Assembly (NCBI RefSeq): GCF_014192225.1
Contig: NZ_JACHXS010000002.1
Span: 806,001-870,000, forward strand
Direction: 5' to 3'
Source: Pseudoduganella umbonata
GTDB taxonomy: Bacteria; Pseudomonadota; Gammaproteobacteria; Burkholderiales; Burkholderiaceae_D
DNA length: 64,000 bases
Positions 37,625 through 46,855 of this stretch are shown here, in pieces. Both the position numbers and the translations under genes were made by a program. The notes below the pieces were generated by a model. It was not told the DNA's origin. It saw nothing but the letters and a program-made list of their open reading frames with translations, and did no database searches. Numbering within the stretch: position 1 is the first letter of the stretch; every line of letters begins with the position of its first letter.

Positions 37625-38086
37625 ATGAGCATTACGTTTGGCCAGGATCTGCCGCTGGAGCGCCCCGATGCGGATGGCCGCGCCGCCGTGTTCGTTCCCA
37701 AGGCGGACATCAAGGACGATGTGCTGCAGCTGGTGCGCAAGGGTGCCGCCGTGGTCGGCTTCGGCAACCACGACCGCAGCGTGACGATTTATTTCGAAAG
37801 CAACCGCTTCAACGAACCGACGCTGGCCAAGTGGGAGCTGAAGGCCCGCAAGGCCTATGCGCGGCTGGTCGACGACCTGCCGACCACGTCGAAGATGACG
37901 ACCAAGCTGGAATACTTCGAGCAGGTCGGCTACATCAGCGGCAAGGGCATCACCATCCGCCGCATGGACAGCCTGAAGCGCTGGCTGGAATTTTCCGAGG
38001 CGCTGGACACGGCGCCGGCCAGCGAAAGCGTGACCTGGGCACTGCCGCCGCCGCCGAAAAAATCGTCCATCGACACCGAACGCTGA
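37625..38086 (+). CDS. Conserved hypothetical protein
   Basis: This 153-residue soluble protein has no signal or membrane segment. The first half is beta-rich (AAVFVPKADIKDDVLQLVRKGAAVVGFGNHD, then SVTIYFESNRF), the centre is helical and basic, and the C-terminus is a Pro-rich tail with PPPPKKSS. I do not recognise the family. It is a single-gene unit ended by a strong terminator at 38134-38166, which separates it from the tubulin-like operon. Confidence 0.65.
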   Translation: MSITFGQDLPLERPDADGRAAVFVPKADIKDDVLQLVRKGAAVVGFGNHDRSVTIYFESNRFNEPTLAKWELKARKAYARLVDDLPTTSKMTTKLEYFEQVGYISGKGITIRRMDSLKRWLEFSEALDTAPASESVTWALPPPPKKSSIDTER

Positions 38087-38133
38087 GAAAAACCGCATAT
38101 TCGCCGCGATCCCGCGGGAAACCGATGCAATTG

Positions 38134-38166
38134 AACGCCCCGCCACCGTGCGGGGCGTTTGTTTTG
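38134..38166 (+). terminator. Rho-independent terminator
   Basis: AACGCCCCGC (38134-38143), a 6-base loop and GCGGGGCGTT (38150-38159) form a perfect 10-bp stem followed by TTGTTTT. It lies 48 bases after the hypothetical gene stop. Confidence 0.9.
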
Positions 38167-38246
38167 CGTCGTGTCCCGCTCCTATAGCGGGGAGCAAATG
38201 CGTTATGATTGACGCAACAGATTGCAATCGTGCGGATGGGGGATCG

Positions 38247-39782
38247 ATGGATGAATGGTGGCGGGCCGGGGACAGCGTATGGCGCGAGGATGCCGCCGCG
38301 TCCACGCGCTTCGTGCTCGAGGCGGTGCAGGGCGTGCCACGCATCGACTGGGAGCTGGCGCGTGGCCGGCTGACGGACGTGGCGCTGCTGGTCGGCGCGG
38401 CGCTGCCCACCACGTGCGCGCACGCGGCGATCTTTCCTCCCGAATTCGCTTTTTGCCCCGAATGCGGCGCACCGCTGCATCGCGCCGCGCAGGCACGGTT
38501 CCCGGCATGGTGGGGGCCCGTCACCGGCGCCGTGCCGCCCGGTGCCGCGGCACTGCCGCGCCACGTACCCCATGGCCTGCCGCAAACGGCGCTGGCGCTC
38601 GGCGATGCGATCGAGGAACGCGAGCCGGAACCGTTCGTCGGCCGGGCGGACTGGCGCATGCCGGCGCCGCCGAATGCCGTGTGCGTATTCGCGGCCGCCG
38701 ATTTCGGGTTTTCCGCCCAGCGGCTGGTAGCGCTGGCCTACACCCGCAACGTGGTGCAGTACTGGGATCCGCCCGGCGCCCGCTGGCACGTCTTCACCGC
38801 CGACGAAAGCGCGGCGGACCTGCATTTCACCGCCTCGGCTTACGCGTGGCTGCCGCCGGCGGAAGCGCAGGGGGACGCAAAACGCGGCGAGTTCGGCATC
38901 GTGCCGACCGCGCGCGGCCTGTTCCGGCTGGTCATCAATCCACTTGCCGAAAGCTGGCACACGGAACCGGTATTCCAGGCGCCGCTGGCCGCCAGCCCGG
39001 GCGGCATCGGCCGGCGCATCGCGTGCCCGTTCGTCACGCCCGATGGCGTGCGCCTGTGGAGCGCGGCCGCCGACGGCGCCGATCCGGAAGTGCTCGATGT
39101 CGCATCGCCCGATCCGTCGGTGCCGGTGCCGCAGGCCGGCTGGTCGCGTCCGTTCAGCTATGACGGCCGGCTCTACTGGCTGCACGAGGAAGGCCAGTTG
39201 CTGTGGCGCCCCGGCCATCCGCCGCGCTGGCTGCCGTGGCCGTTTCCGTGGACGCCGCGCCTGCAGTTCGGCGGCCCCGTGCGCAGCCGCGACGGCCGCC
39301 TGTGGCAGATCGGGAACGATGGCGCCGGCTATTCGTTCCGCGCGCTGGACGATGGCGCGGGCCTGGGCGCGCCGCAGGTCGAACCCATCGACGGCGCGCG
39401 GCTCGGCTTCGGCACGCTGCTGTTCCGCCGCGGCCACCAGGTGAAGGACGATCCGTGGTCGGTCGAGGATGTGGAAGACCAGGCCAGCGGCGACGCGCTC
39501 GTGCTGCCGCTGCTCGAAGCGGTATCGGCCACGCGCGGCCAGCCTTCCGGCCTGGTGCTGCGTTTTCCCGGCTTTACCGGCCGCGCCGAAGCCGCGCTGG
39601 CGGGCGAGGTGCTGCCGCGCACCCTCGTCGAATGGGTCGGCCGCCAGAACGTGATCCTCGACGAGATCGCCCGGCTGAAGAACCCGGGCGACTGCGTGCC
39701 CTTCGTCTGGCACGGCAGCCTGTGGCTGCACCATCCATCGTGGAACGAGATCCGCGGCTGGAAGCTGGAGGGCTTCGCATGA
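38247..39782 (+). CDS. Unknown CxxC protein, first gene of the tubulin-like operon
   Basis: This 511-residue soluble protein has no signal peptide. Near the N-terminus it has C57 and a C70-P-E-C73 pair (FAFCPECGAP), half of a possible zinc ribbon. The rest is a long Trp- and Gly-rich beta-type sequence with repeated short units such as YDGRLYWLHEEG and SRDGRLWQIGNDG, suggestive of propeller-like blades; this fold guess is weak. The start at 38247 is preceded by a GGGGGA run; an ATG 42 bases upstream is possible. The stop overlaps the next start (ATGA), so it is part of the operon running to the tubulin-like gene. Function unknown. Confidence 0.7.
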   Translation: MDEWWRAGDSVWREDAAASTRFVLEAVQGVPRIDWELARGRLTDVALLVGAALPTTCAHAAIFPPEFAFCPECGAPLHRAAQARFPAWWGPVTGAVPPGAAALPRHVPHGLPQTALALGDAIEEREPEPFVGRADWRMPAPPNAVCVFAAADFGFSAQRLVALAYTRNVVQYWDPPGARWHVFTADESAADLHFTASAYAWLPPAEAQGDAKRGEFGIVPTARGLFRLVINPLAESWHTEPVFQAPLAASPGGIGRRIACPFVTPDGVRLWSAAADGADPEVLDVASPDPSVPVPQAGWSRPFSYDGRLYWLHEEGQLLWRPGHPPRWLPWPFPWTPRLQFGGPVRSRDGRLWQIGNDGAGYSFRALDDGAGLGAPQVEPIDGARLGFGTLLFRRGHQVKDDPWSVEDVEDQASGDALVLPLLEAVSATRGQPSGLVLRFPGFTGRAEAALAGEVLPRTLVEWVGRQNVILDEIARLKNPGDCVPFVWHGSLWLHHPSWNEIRGWKLEGFA

Positions 39783-41278
39783 CGGGTTTGCTGCGCTTGC
39801 AGCGCTGGTCCATGCTCCTCCTCGCGTCATGCGCCAGCGTCGGCGCCCAGGCGGCGTCGCATGTATTCCTGGTGCAGAACTCGGGCTGGATGGAGCCGTT
39901 CTATGCCGATCCGACATCGCCCTACAAGGCGCTGGTGACGGAAGTGGTGCAGGCCGCGATGGCACCCGGCGATGCGCTGGTGCTGGCCGCGTTCAACCAA
40001 AGCCTGCCGGGTGCGCCGTCGCCGCGCGCGCTGCTGGCGCAGCAGGGCAAGCCGGACCGGGCAAAGCTGCGCGGCGTGCTGGATCCGCTGGAAGTGGGCC
40101 GCAAGCCGGGTGGCAAGGCGATGGCCGATACCGACCTGGGCGAAGCGGTCGGCAGCGCGATCGACGGTGCGCTGGGCGGCAAGCCCGGCCTCGTATGGCT
40201 GTTCACGAACAACCGCAACAGCCCGAACAACGACCAGGCCACGGCGCGCCGCAACCGCGAGTTCTACCAGCTGATCCACGAAGGCGCGGCGATCCGCAAG
40301 GCGCTGGCGTTCCCGTTGAAGATGCCGGTGCAGGGCGCCCAGTACAGCGCGGGCGGCCTGATGGTCTACGTGTTCGCCGTGCAGGAACAGGGCGCGCGCG
40401 AGCTCGACGCGCTGCTGGCCAGCGGCCGCCTGAAACAGGTGATCACGGAAATGCCCGCGCGGCTGAAACCGCTGGACCAGGATACCGTGCGCCTCGTGCC
40501 GGCCCGCGTGGAGAATACGCCCGGCGTGCGCTATGCGGTGCTGCCGGATGGCCGGCTGCGCGCCGAACTGGATGCCGGCAAGTCCGCATCCGCCACGCCC
40601 GATGCCCGCATCACATGGCGCCTGGAAAACACCATGTACCCGTACACCATCACGGCGGCCGACATCAGCGCGCAGGCCGCGCTGGCCGGCGAAGTGAAGC
40701 CGGTCGCGCTGCAGACGGACTCGGTGCGCAACCTCGCGCCGGGCAGGCCGCAGCCGCTGGCTTCGTCGCTGAGCCTGCCGGTGGCGAACCTGCCCGGCAA
40801 GTGGTCGATGGCGGCGCTGTCCACGGCCGGTTCGGCGCAGGTGATTCCGGGCCGGATCGAAGTGCGCCTCGCTAACCAGCGGCTGGAACTGTCGCAGGCA
40901 TTCCGGCAGCGCATGGCCGAACTGTTCCCCGGCGACCCGCTGCCGGACATCTTCACGCCGCCGGCACGGATCCAGCATTCGCGCGCCGTGCTGCCCGTCG
41001 AGGTGAGGCTGCAATATGGCGCCGGCCCGCTGCTGGCGGCGATCGGCGGCCTGTTCGCGGTGCTGGCGGCGGCCGGCGCGCTGGCGGTGGCCGCCACGCG
41101 CGGGCGCAAGGTCCTCGTCACCGTCGACGGCGAACCGCGCACGATACGCACGAAGGCCGGCGCCAGGACCCCGCTCTACAACACGGCCGGCGAGCAGGTC
41201 GCCGAGCTGCATGCATCACTGTTCGGCCAGCGGCTGGCGAACGTGCGCGAAGGCGCCAGCGTCAGGCTTGGCAAGTAA
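39779..41278 (+). CDS. Exported vWA-like protein with C-terminal membrane anchor
   Basis: This 499-residue protein begins with a signal peptide (residues 1-26, ending GAQAA). The first mature strand runs into VFLVQNSGWME, at the place where a von Willebrand A domain carries its DxSxS metal site; here N34-S-G-W-M38 replaces it, so the MIDAS is degenerate. The domain continues to about residue 215 with FTNNRNSPNN. A beta-rich region follows, then one membrane helix (about 416-436) and a short beta-type tail of about 60 residues. Its start overlaps the preceding stop by 4 bases. It probably faces the periplasm and reaches the cytoplasm with its tail. vWA proteins accompany a described FtsZ-like family. 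Confidence 0.7.
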   Translation: MTGLLRLQRWSMLLLASCASVGAQAASHVFLVQNSGWMEPFYADPTSPYKALVTEVVQAAMAPGDALVLAAFNQSLPGAPSPRALLAQQGKPDRAKLRGVLDPLEVGRKPGGKAMADTDLGEAVGSAIDGALGGKPGLVWLFTNNRNSPNNDQATARRNREFYQLIHEGAAIRKALAFPLKMPVQGAQYSAGGLMVYVFAVQEQGARELDALLASGRLKQVITEMPARLKPLDQDTVRLVPARVENTPGVRYAVLPDGRLRAELDAGKSASATPDARITWRLENTMYPYTITAADISAQAALAGEVKPVALQTDSVRNLAPGRPQPLASSLSLPVANLPGKWSMAALSTAGSAQVIPGRIEVRLANQRLELSQAFRQRMAELFPGDPLPDIFTPPARIQHSRAVLPVEVRLQYGAGPLLAAIGGLFAVLAAAGALAVAATRGRKVLVTVDGEPRTIRTKAGARTPLYNTAGEQVAELHASLFGQRLANVREGASVRLGK

Positions 41279-41300
41279 GAAAACCAGAGGAAAACCAACC

Positions 41301-41780
41301 ATGCAAGCCAACGAACCCCAGCGCGATCCCGGTTTCCGGATCCCGGAAGACAAACCTGCCCAGGCACCGGCGGGCGACGGCACGCTGTCGACCACGCCGC
41401 CCGGCGATACCGGCAGCGCCACGCCAGGCGCAGGAACCGCCGGAAGCACAGGCATCGAAGTCGCACCCGAAGGGCAGGTGCCGGCCACCGACACGTCCAC
41501 ACGCGACATCGCCATCGGCGGCGCCGTGTTCCTGTTCCTGCTGGTGATCTTCTTCTTTGCCCGCAATGCCTTCGCCAACCACCTGGTGCGCCGCCGCGTG
41601 GCGCCGTCGTCGGCCGATACCGCCGGCTGGCTGCTGTTCTTCGGGCTGGCCTTCCTGTCCGCCGCGGTGGTGCTGGGCTTCGTCAATTCCACCAAGTTCC
41701 TCAGCCTGGCCATCACCGGCACGCTGCTGGTGTTCGGTATCGCCGCGATTGCCGGCGCACTCTTCACCGGGCGGAGGTAG
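41301..41780 (+). CDS. Small membrane protein of the tubulin-like operon
   Basis: This 159-residue protein starts with an unstructured Pro/Gly/Thr-rich segment of about 65 residues. Three hydrophobic helices follow (about 68-88, 105-125 and 132-152), with a basic RRRVA after the first. The ATG follows AGAGG. It sits 22 bases after the vWA-like gene and 3 bases before the tubulin-like gene. I recognise no family. Its position suggests an inner-membrane partner of the tubulin-like protein. Confidence 0.7.
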   Translation: MQANEPQRDPGFRIPEDKPAQAPAGDGTLSTTPPGDTGSATPGAGTAGSTGIEVAPEGQVPATDTSTRDIAIGGAVFLFLLVIFFFARNAFANHLVRRRVAPSSADTAGWLLFFGLAFLSAAVVLGFVNSTKFLSLAITGTLLVFGIAAIAGALFTGRR

Positions 41781-41783
41781 GCC

Positions 41784-44700
41784 GTGGACCCGATCGGGAA
41801 AAAGACCGAACTGAAAGTCGACCTGCGGCCGACGCTGTTCATCGGCGCCGGCGGCACCGGCATGGAAGTCATGATGCGGATCCGGCGGCGCATCCTGTCG
41901 GCCGTGTGGAACCGCCACCATCCCGCGCGGGTGGAATCGATCGGCGAGTTCCCGGTCGCGCGCTTCCTGCACATCGACCTCGATAGCGGCGCCGTCATCG
42001 ACGAGGGCAAATCGCAGCGCACCGACCCGTGGTACGAACTGGTCAAGCTGGGCGACGAGGAACGGCTGGTCGAACCGATCGACCTGCAGCAGTACCACGA
42101 ATCCGACGATAGCCTGGCGCGCTTCCCGCTGATCGAAAGCTGGATGCCGCTGCGGCCGAAGAAGCTGCGTTCGCTCGGCATCGACCCGTCGCTGGGCGCC
42201 GGCCAGATCCGCGCGGTGGCGCGGCTGTACCTGTTCGACAAGTACCCGAAGCTGCGCGGCCGCATCAAGGGCGCATTGAACTTCCTGGCATCGAACGCCG
42301 GCATCGAGCGCAAGGACAATTACCAGCGGCTCGGCCTGCAGGTCGATACGTCGAAGTTCCGCATCGTCGTCATCGCGTCGAACGCGGGCGGCACCGGTGC
42401 CGGCACGGCACTGGACCTGGGCTGGCTGGCCAAGGCGATCGCCCGGCAGGAAGTGTCGGACAGCCAGGTCGACCTGGTGATGTTCATGCCCACCGGCTAT
42501 GCGCGCGCCAACAAGGAGCGCACCGAGGCCAACGCGTATGCCACGCTGATGGAGATGGAAACGGCGATGCGCGACATGAACGCGCAGGTGCGCTGGGCCG
42601 ATCCGGACAGCCTGACGGGCCGCGGCGCGCCGTACGACGACGTGTATTTCGTCGATACCGCGAACCTGGCGAACAAGGCTACGCAGGACGTCAAGGACGT
42701 GTACCAGATGGTGGCCGATTCGCTGTTCGAGGATTTCGCCTCGGCCGATTTCGCCAACAGGAAGCGCTCGGTCGCCGTCAACCAGCAGCAGCACAAGCTG
42801 GGGCCATTCAATCCGAAGGTGCCGGAGGCGCGCTTCGGCGACATGCGGCTGTCGTATTCGAAGGTGTATTCGGCGTTCGGCCAGTCCGTGCTCGACACGC
42901 AGCAGGGCCTGCGCGAGGATATCCGCGCCTACGAACTGGCCGCGCTGATGGTGAAGGCATTCTTTGGCATCATCGGCAAGGACGGTGCGCCGGCCCGCCG
43001 CGCCGGCGACGGCGAGCGTGACGTGTTCATGCGCGAGCACATGTGGCTGGCCGAGCGCCCGTTCGACGAATTCCCGGACTTCAAGAAGGGCACGGTGGAG
43101 GTGACGCCGTTCCAGGAATACGCGCTGACCGACCAGCTGTTGATGGACAAGGACCAGCGCTCGCTGCTGGAACGCGTGGAAGCGAAGGTGCAGGCCGAGA
43201 TCGACCGCATCACCAACGGCTACGACCTGAAGGAATGGCGCGCCAAGCTCGCCGAGCTGCTGCCGCACCTGGAACGCGATGCGATCCGCGAGGCCGGCGC
43301 CATCGCCGAAACCAGCGAGGACCGCCTGAAGCGCCACACGCAGGAACTGGCGACGCGGCTGAAGGGCCGCGTGCGCGAGCGGCTGTATGCGCTGCTGGAC
43401 GACCGCCGCCAGGGCGGCCTGGAATTCGTGCTGTCGCTGCTGGAACAGATCAAGGCCCGCGTGGCCCAGCGCGACATCCCGCGCATGGAGCACAACGAGC
43501 GCCGCTACCGCGAGATGCGCGATGCGCTGCGCACCCGGCAGGTCGAGGAATCGCTGAACAACCTGGCGCAGGCCGCCGGCAAGTGGATCAACGCGGGCGC
43601 CCAGGCGCGCGAGGTGATCGTCCACCTGAAACGCGACATTGCCGACTACCTGCGCTTCCACCTGCTGGCCGTCACCGCCGGGCAGTCGGCCGAGGTGCTG
43701 CGGCAGGTGTCGGCGTGGCTGGGCGAGCCGCAGTCGGTCGACGAGAAGGGCCAGGCCGTATGGTCCGGCATCGCCGGCGAATTCCAGGAAGGGCGCCGCT
43801 GCGTGGAAGCGATGCTGGGCGCCGTCGACCAGCGCGTGGCGCAGCTGCGCGCCGATGCGCAGCACGACCATGCCACCTACATGAAGCTGGCCAGCGACGA
43901 GCCGGCGCCGCCGGTGAAGCTGACCGGCGACGTGTCGGCATGGAGCGAGGAAGTGCTGCTCGAATTCGGCGGCTCGGCGCGGCTGTTCCCGCAACTGGGC
44001 GACGAGAAGCTGCGTTCGTCGCTGCTGCTGAAACTGTTCCGGCGCGCGCAGACGCAGCTGTCCACCGAGGAGGCGGGGATGGAACCTGCCGACCCGCTGC
44101 TGGAACGGCTGCTGGCGATGTCCGTGCAGGAACGGCAACGCGTATTCGCCGAATGGCTGAAGAGCGCGATGCCGTGGGTGAATGCGCGCTTCTCGGCCGA
44201 GTTCACGCCGGGCGCCGACCAGTTCAAGTGCTTCGTCGGCGTCGGCGACGTCAATGCGTGGAAGCGGCTGGAGGGCGAGATCCGCGCCGCCGCTCCCACC
44301 GGCTATTTCCACGGCGAGCTGGTCAACATCGTCAACACCGGCGTCAAGGGCCGGGCCGTGTGCTACATCGAACTGTCCGGCTACCCGATGACGGTGCTGC
44401 GCGGCCTGCCTACCTGGCGCACGTCGTACCAGATCGAGAATCCGAAGATCCCCACGCACCTGCACTTCGATGCGACGCGTTTCCGCCACCCGATCGCGCC
44501 CGGCATGGATGAACTGAACCGGCTGGCCGACGACTACGAGCGCTTCCTGCAGGCCGTGGCCCTCGGCGTACTGAAACGCAAGGCCGATATCGCCGACCGC
44601 GAGGCCACGTTCCAGCCGCGCGGCCAGTACCTGTTCGAGGTGGAGCAGGGCTCCGGCGAATGGCTGCAGGTGGGTAACGAGTATGCGATCCGTTCGAATG

Positions 44701-45431
44701 GCCTGCCGTCGTACTACCGCGAGCAGATCGTGGCCACCGTGCTGCAGCGCCTGGCGCGCATGGGGCCGCACCAGTTCCTGCTGCTGGCGGCGCTGATGCG
44801 CTATTACCAGCACCGTGTCTACCAGCCGCGCCTGGAAGTGGACGAGACCGGGGCCGAGCTGCCGTCGCCGTCGCTGCCGAACATCACGGCCAAGCGCCTG
44901 CACGACGAGTGGCTGCGGCGCGCGGTGGCAGCCGAGCCGTCGCTGGCGCAATCGTTCGACCGCGCGCTGGACCTGCTGCCGCAGTGGAGCGAGCCGGTGC
45001 CGGGCTCGGCGTACGACGCCTACCAGTGGGAAGTGCAGCACAGCGTCGACAAGCGGGTGCCGCGCGCCGAATACCTGGCCGGCGACGCGGCCGCGAAGGC
45101 GCTGCTGGGCGGCGGCGTGTCGATCGCCAAGACGGTGGATGCGCCGGCCGGCGCCATTTCTCCGGCGGCTTCGCCTGCTTCGTTGTCCACTGCGCCGTCC
45201 TCCGCGTTGTTCAAGGTGTTCGTCAACCGCATGCAGCAGGGACCGTACACGGTGGCCGAGCTGGCCGAGCGGATCGCGCGCGGCGAGGTGAGTGCGGCCA
45301 CCAAGGCCTGGAACATGCGCTGGGTGCCGCACGTGGATCAATGGCAGCCGGCCGGCACGGTGGCGGAACTGGCGCCGCTGTTCGCCCAGGCGATCCCCGA
45401 TCCGGTGGACGACATTCCCGACCCGGAGTAA
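41784..45431 (+). CDS. Tubulin/FtsZ-superfamily protein with C-terminal GYF_2-like domain
   Basis: This 1215-residue protein starts at a GTG with GGAGG upstream. The N-terminal region has two nucleotide-binding loops of the tubulin/FtsZ superfamily: G21-A-G-G-T-G26 in LFIGAGGTGMEVM, and the T4-type G202-G-T-G-A-G-T208 in IASNAGGTGAGTALDLGWL. These match the Tubulin_2-like family rather than FtsZ. The middle 800 residues are mostly helical. Residues about 1140-1205 (VFVNRMQQGPYTVAELAERI onward, with WVPHVDQW and the PAGT close) look like a GYF_2 domain, a module that usually binds proline-rich peptides. The next gene encodes a protein with a 100-residue Pro/Ala-rich linker, an obvious candidate partner. 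Confidence 0.82.
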   Translation: MDPIGKKTELKVDLRPTLFIGAGGTGMEVMMRIRRRILSAVWNRHHPARVESIGEFPVARFLHIDLDSGAVIDEGKSQRTDPWYELVKLGDEERLVEPIDLQQYHESDDSLARFPLIESWMPLRPKKLRSLGIDPSLGAGQIRAVARLYLFDKYPKLRGRIKGALNFLASNAGIERKDNYQRLGLQVDTSKFRIVVIASNAGGTGAGTALDLGWLAKAIARQEVSDSQVDLVMFMPTGYARANKERTEANAYATLMEMETAMRDMNAQVRWADPDSLTGRGAPYDDVYFVDTANLANKATQDVKDVYQMVADSLFEDFASADFANRKRSVAVNQQQHKLGPFNPKVPEARFGDMRLSYSKVYSAFGQSVLDTQQGLREDIRAYELAALMVKAFFGIIGKDGAPARRAGDGERDVFMREHMWLAERPFDEFPDFKKGTVEVTPFQEYALTDQLLMDKDQRSLLERVEAKVQAEIDRITNGYDLKEWRAKLAELLPHLERDAIREAGAIAETSEDRLKRHTQELATRLKGRVRERLYALLDDRRQGGLEFVLSLLEQIKARVAQRDIPRMEHNERRYREMRDALRTRQVEESLNNLAQAAGKWINAGAQAREVIVHLKRDIADYLRFHLLAVTAGQSAEVLRQVSAWLGEPQSVDEKGQAVWSGIAGEFQEGRRCVEAMLGAVDQRVAQLRADAQHDHATYMKLASDEPAPPVKLTGDVSAWSEEVLLEFGGSARLFPQLGDEKLRSSLLLKLFRRAQTQLSTEEAGMEPADPLLERLLAMSVQERQRVFAEWLKSAMPWVNARFSAEFTPGADQFKCFVGVGDVNAWKRLEGEIRAAAPTGYFHGELVNIVNTGVKGRAVCYIELSGYPMTVLRGLPTWRTSYQIENPKIPTHLHFDATRFRHPIAPGMDELNRLADDYERFLQAVALGVLKRKADIADREATFQPRGQYLFEVEQGSGEWLQVGNEYAIRSNGLPSYYREQIVATVLQRLARMGPHQFLLLAALMRYYQHRVYQPRLEVDETGAELPSPSLPNITAKRLHDEWLRRAVAAEPSLAQSFDRALDLLPQWSEPVPGSAYDAYQWEVQHSVDKRVPRAEYLAGDAAAKALLGGGVSIAKTVDAPAGAISPAASPASLSTAPSSALFKVFVNRMQQGPYTVAELAERIARGEVSAATKAWNMRWVPHVDQWQPAGTVAELAPLFAQAIPDPVDDIPDPE

Positions 45432-45434
45432 ACG

Positions 45435-46784
45435 GTGGCCGAATATCGCTGTATCAACGAAGGCTGCGGCCGGACGTTCCCGCGCACCGTGCGGTTTTGC
45501 CCGTACTGCGGCACCGGCCAGTCGGCCGGTGTGCCACGGACCGCCGCGCCCGCGCCGCAGCCGGCGGCGCCGCCGCCCGCTACGCCCCCCGCTACGCCGC
45601 CGATTGCTCCGCCACGCCCTGCGGCGCCGCCGGTTGCCGTGCCGCCGCCCGCGGTATCGCCGGCTCCATCGCCAGCCCCAGCGCCGGCCGCATCCGCACC
45701 GGCCCGTCCGCCCGCGGCACCAGCTGCTCCGGTGCCGCCGCCGGCCCAGCCGCCGCGCTACCAGCAACCGCAGCCCGCGGCCGGCGTGCCACGGCCGCCC
45801 GGCGCAGTGCCCGGCGGGCCGTCGCTGCCGCCGGTGCGCAAGCCGGTCGGCAAGAGCACGTGGTTCTTCGTGGCGCTGCTGCTGCTGGCGATCTGGTTCC
45901 TCGTCAAGCCGGGCGATCCGTCGAAGCAGTTGAACAGGAAGATCGACGACGCCATCGCGCTGACGGAAAGCTGCGACATCGCCGATGCGCGCGCGGTGCT
46001 GGCCGATCTGCGCAAGGAGAAGGCCGACCCGGCCGCGCTGGCGCGCCTGCAGAAGGCGATTTCCGCCACCGCCCCGGCCTGCGAGAAGAAAAGCCAGCGC
46101 GCCAAGGCATGGTCCGATACCCGGGCCGCGCTGGAAACGGCCTTGTCGGGCAACGCGCTGGAGAAGGCATCGGCGCGGCTGACGGCGTTCGTCAAGCGCT
46201 GGAGCGACGACGAGCGGACCCGCGAGATGCGTGGCCGCATCGATGCGCGCCGTGCCGAGAAGCTGCTGGACGAAGCCGAGGGCTGCCTGGCGAAGAAGGA
46301 TCGCGCCTGCGTGGAGGCAAAGCTGGACGCGGCCGAAAAACTGCGCAGGCCGGAATCGCGGCAGCGCATCGAAGCGCTGCGCGAATCGCTGTCGCGGATG
46401 CTGGAATCGACGCTGCTCGAGGGCGCCGGACAGGGTAGCAGCCAAGGTAGCAGTCAGGGCAGCATTCAGGGCAGCGGGCAGGGCACCGCGGCCAGCCGGG
46501 CCGGCCTGTCCGGTTATCCGCCTCCGCTGTCGACGACACCGCCACGCGTGGCCGCCGCCGCGGTGACGGCGCCCGGCAGCGCCGAAGCCCGGCGCCTGCA
46601 GGGCGAAGCCGAACGCGAACTCGCGCAAGGCAACTACCGCAGTGCGATCGGCCTGGCCGGGCAGTGCGCGGCGGCCGGCGGCGGCGACTGCACCGCGCTG
46701 CGCGACAGGGCCATCCGGCTGGAGCGCGAACTGCACCTGTGCATGCAGTCCGGCCGCGAATGGGTGGGCCAGCGCTGCGAATAG
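45435..46784 (+). CDS. Zinc-ribbon, proline-rich, single-helix membrane protein
   Basis: This 449-residue protein starts at GTG, 3 bases after the tubulin-like stop. The N-terminal zinc ribbon has C6-x4-C11 and C22-x2-C25 (FCPYCG). A Pro/Ala-rich linker of about 105 residues follows, then one membrane helix (about 143-160, WFFVALLLLAIWFLV). The periplasmic part is helical and charged and contains an imperfect QGSS tandem repeat near residue 335 and a late Cys-containing segment (CAAAGGGDC). The Pro-rich linker could be bound by the GYF_2-like domain encoded next to it. No enzyme motif is visible. Confidence 0.7.
   Translation: MAEYRCINEGCGRTFPRTVRFCPYCGTGQSAGVPRTAAPAPQPAAPPPATPPATPPIAPPRPAAPPVAVPPPAVSPAPSPAPAPAASAPARPPAAPAAPVPPPAQPPRYQQPQPAAGVPRPPGAVPGGPSLPPVRKPVGKSTWFFVALLLLAIWFLVKPGDPSKQLNRKIDDAIALTESCDIADARAVLADLRKEKADPAALARLQKAISATAPACEKKSQRAKAWSDTRAALETALSGNALEKASARLTAFVKRWSDDERTREMRGRIDARRAEKLLDEAEGCLAKKDRACVEAKLDAAEKLRRPESRQRIEALRESLSRMLESTLLEGAGQGSSQGSSQGSIQGSGQGTAASRAGLSGYPPPLSTTPPRVAAAAVTAPGSAEARRLQGEAERELAQGNYRSAIGLAGQCAAAGGGDCTALRDRAIRLERELHLCMQSGREWVGQRCE
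46431..46487 (+). repeat. 12-bp tandem repeat within the zinc-ribbon membrane gene
   Basis: About 4.7 copies of CAGGGYAGCAGY-like units encode QGSS, QGSS, QGSI, QGSG. Length variation in such a repeat would alter a linker, not the frame, since the unit is a multiple of three. Confidence 0.8.
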
Positions 46785-46855
46785 TCCAGTACCCGCCGGC
46801 AGGCGAACGGCGGCACGCCGCCGAATTTTGTTAAGCTGCCGCCAAGGAGGACATC

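Noticed and set aside
36437..38659. 740-codon version of the M29-like protein
   Set aside because: The extra upstream part crosses the oppositely oriented hypothetical gene and a strong terminator; conserved sequence begins at 37462.
41262..46736. Very long open frame (about 1820 codons) on the minus strand opposite the tubulin-like operon
   Set aside because: It is Gln/Arg/His-rich with no domain, and mirrors the strong third-position GC bias of the real genes on the plus strand.
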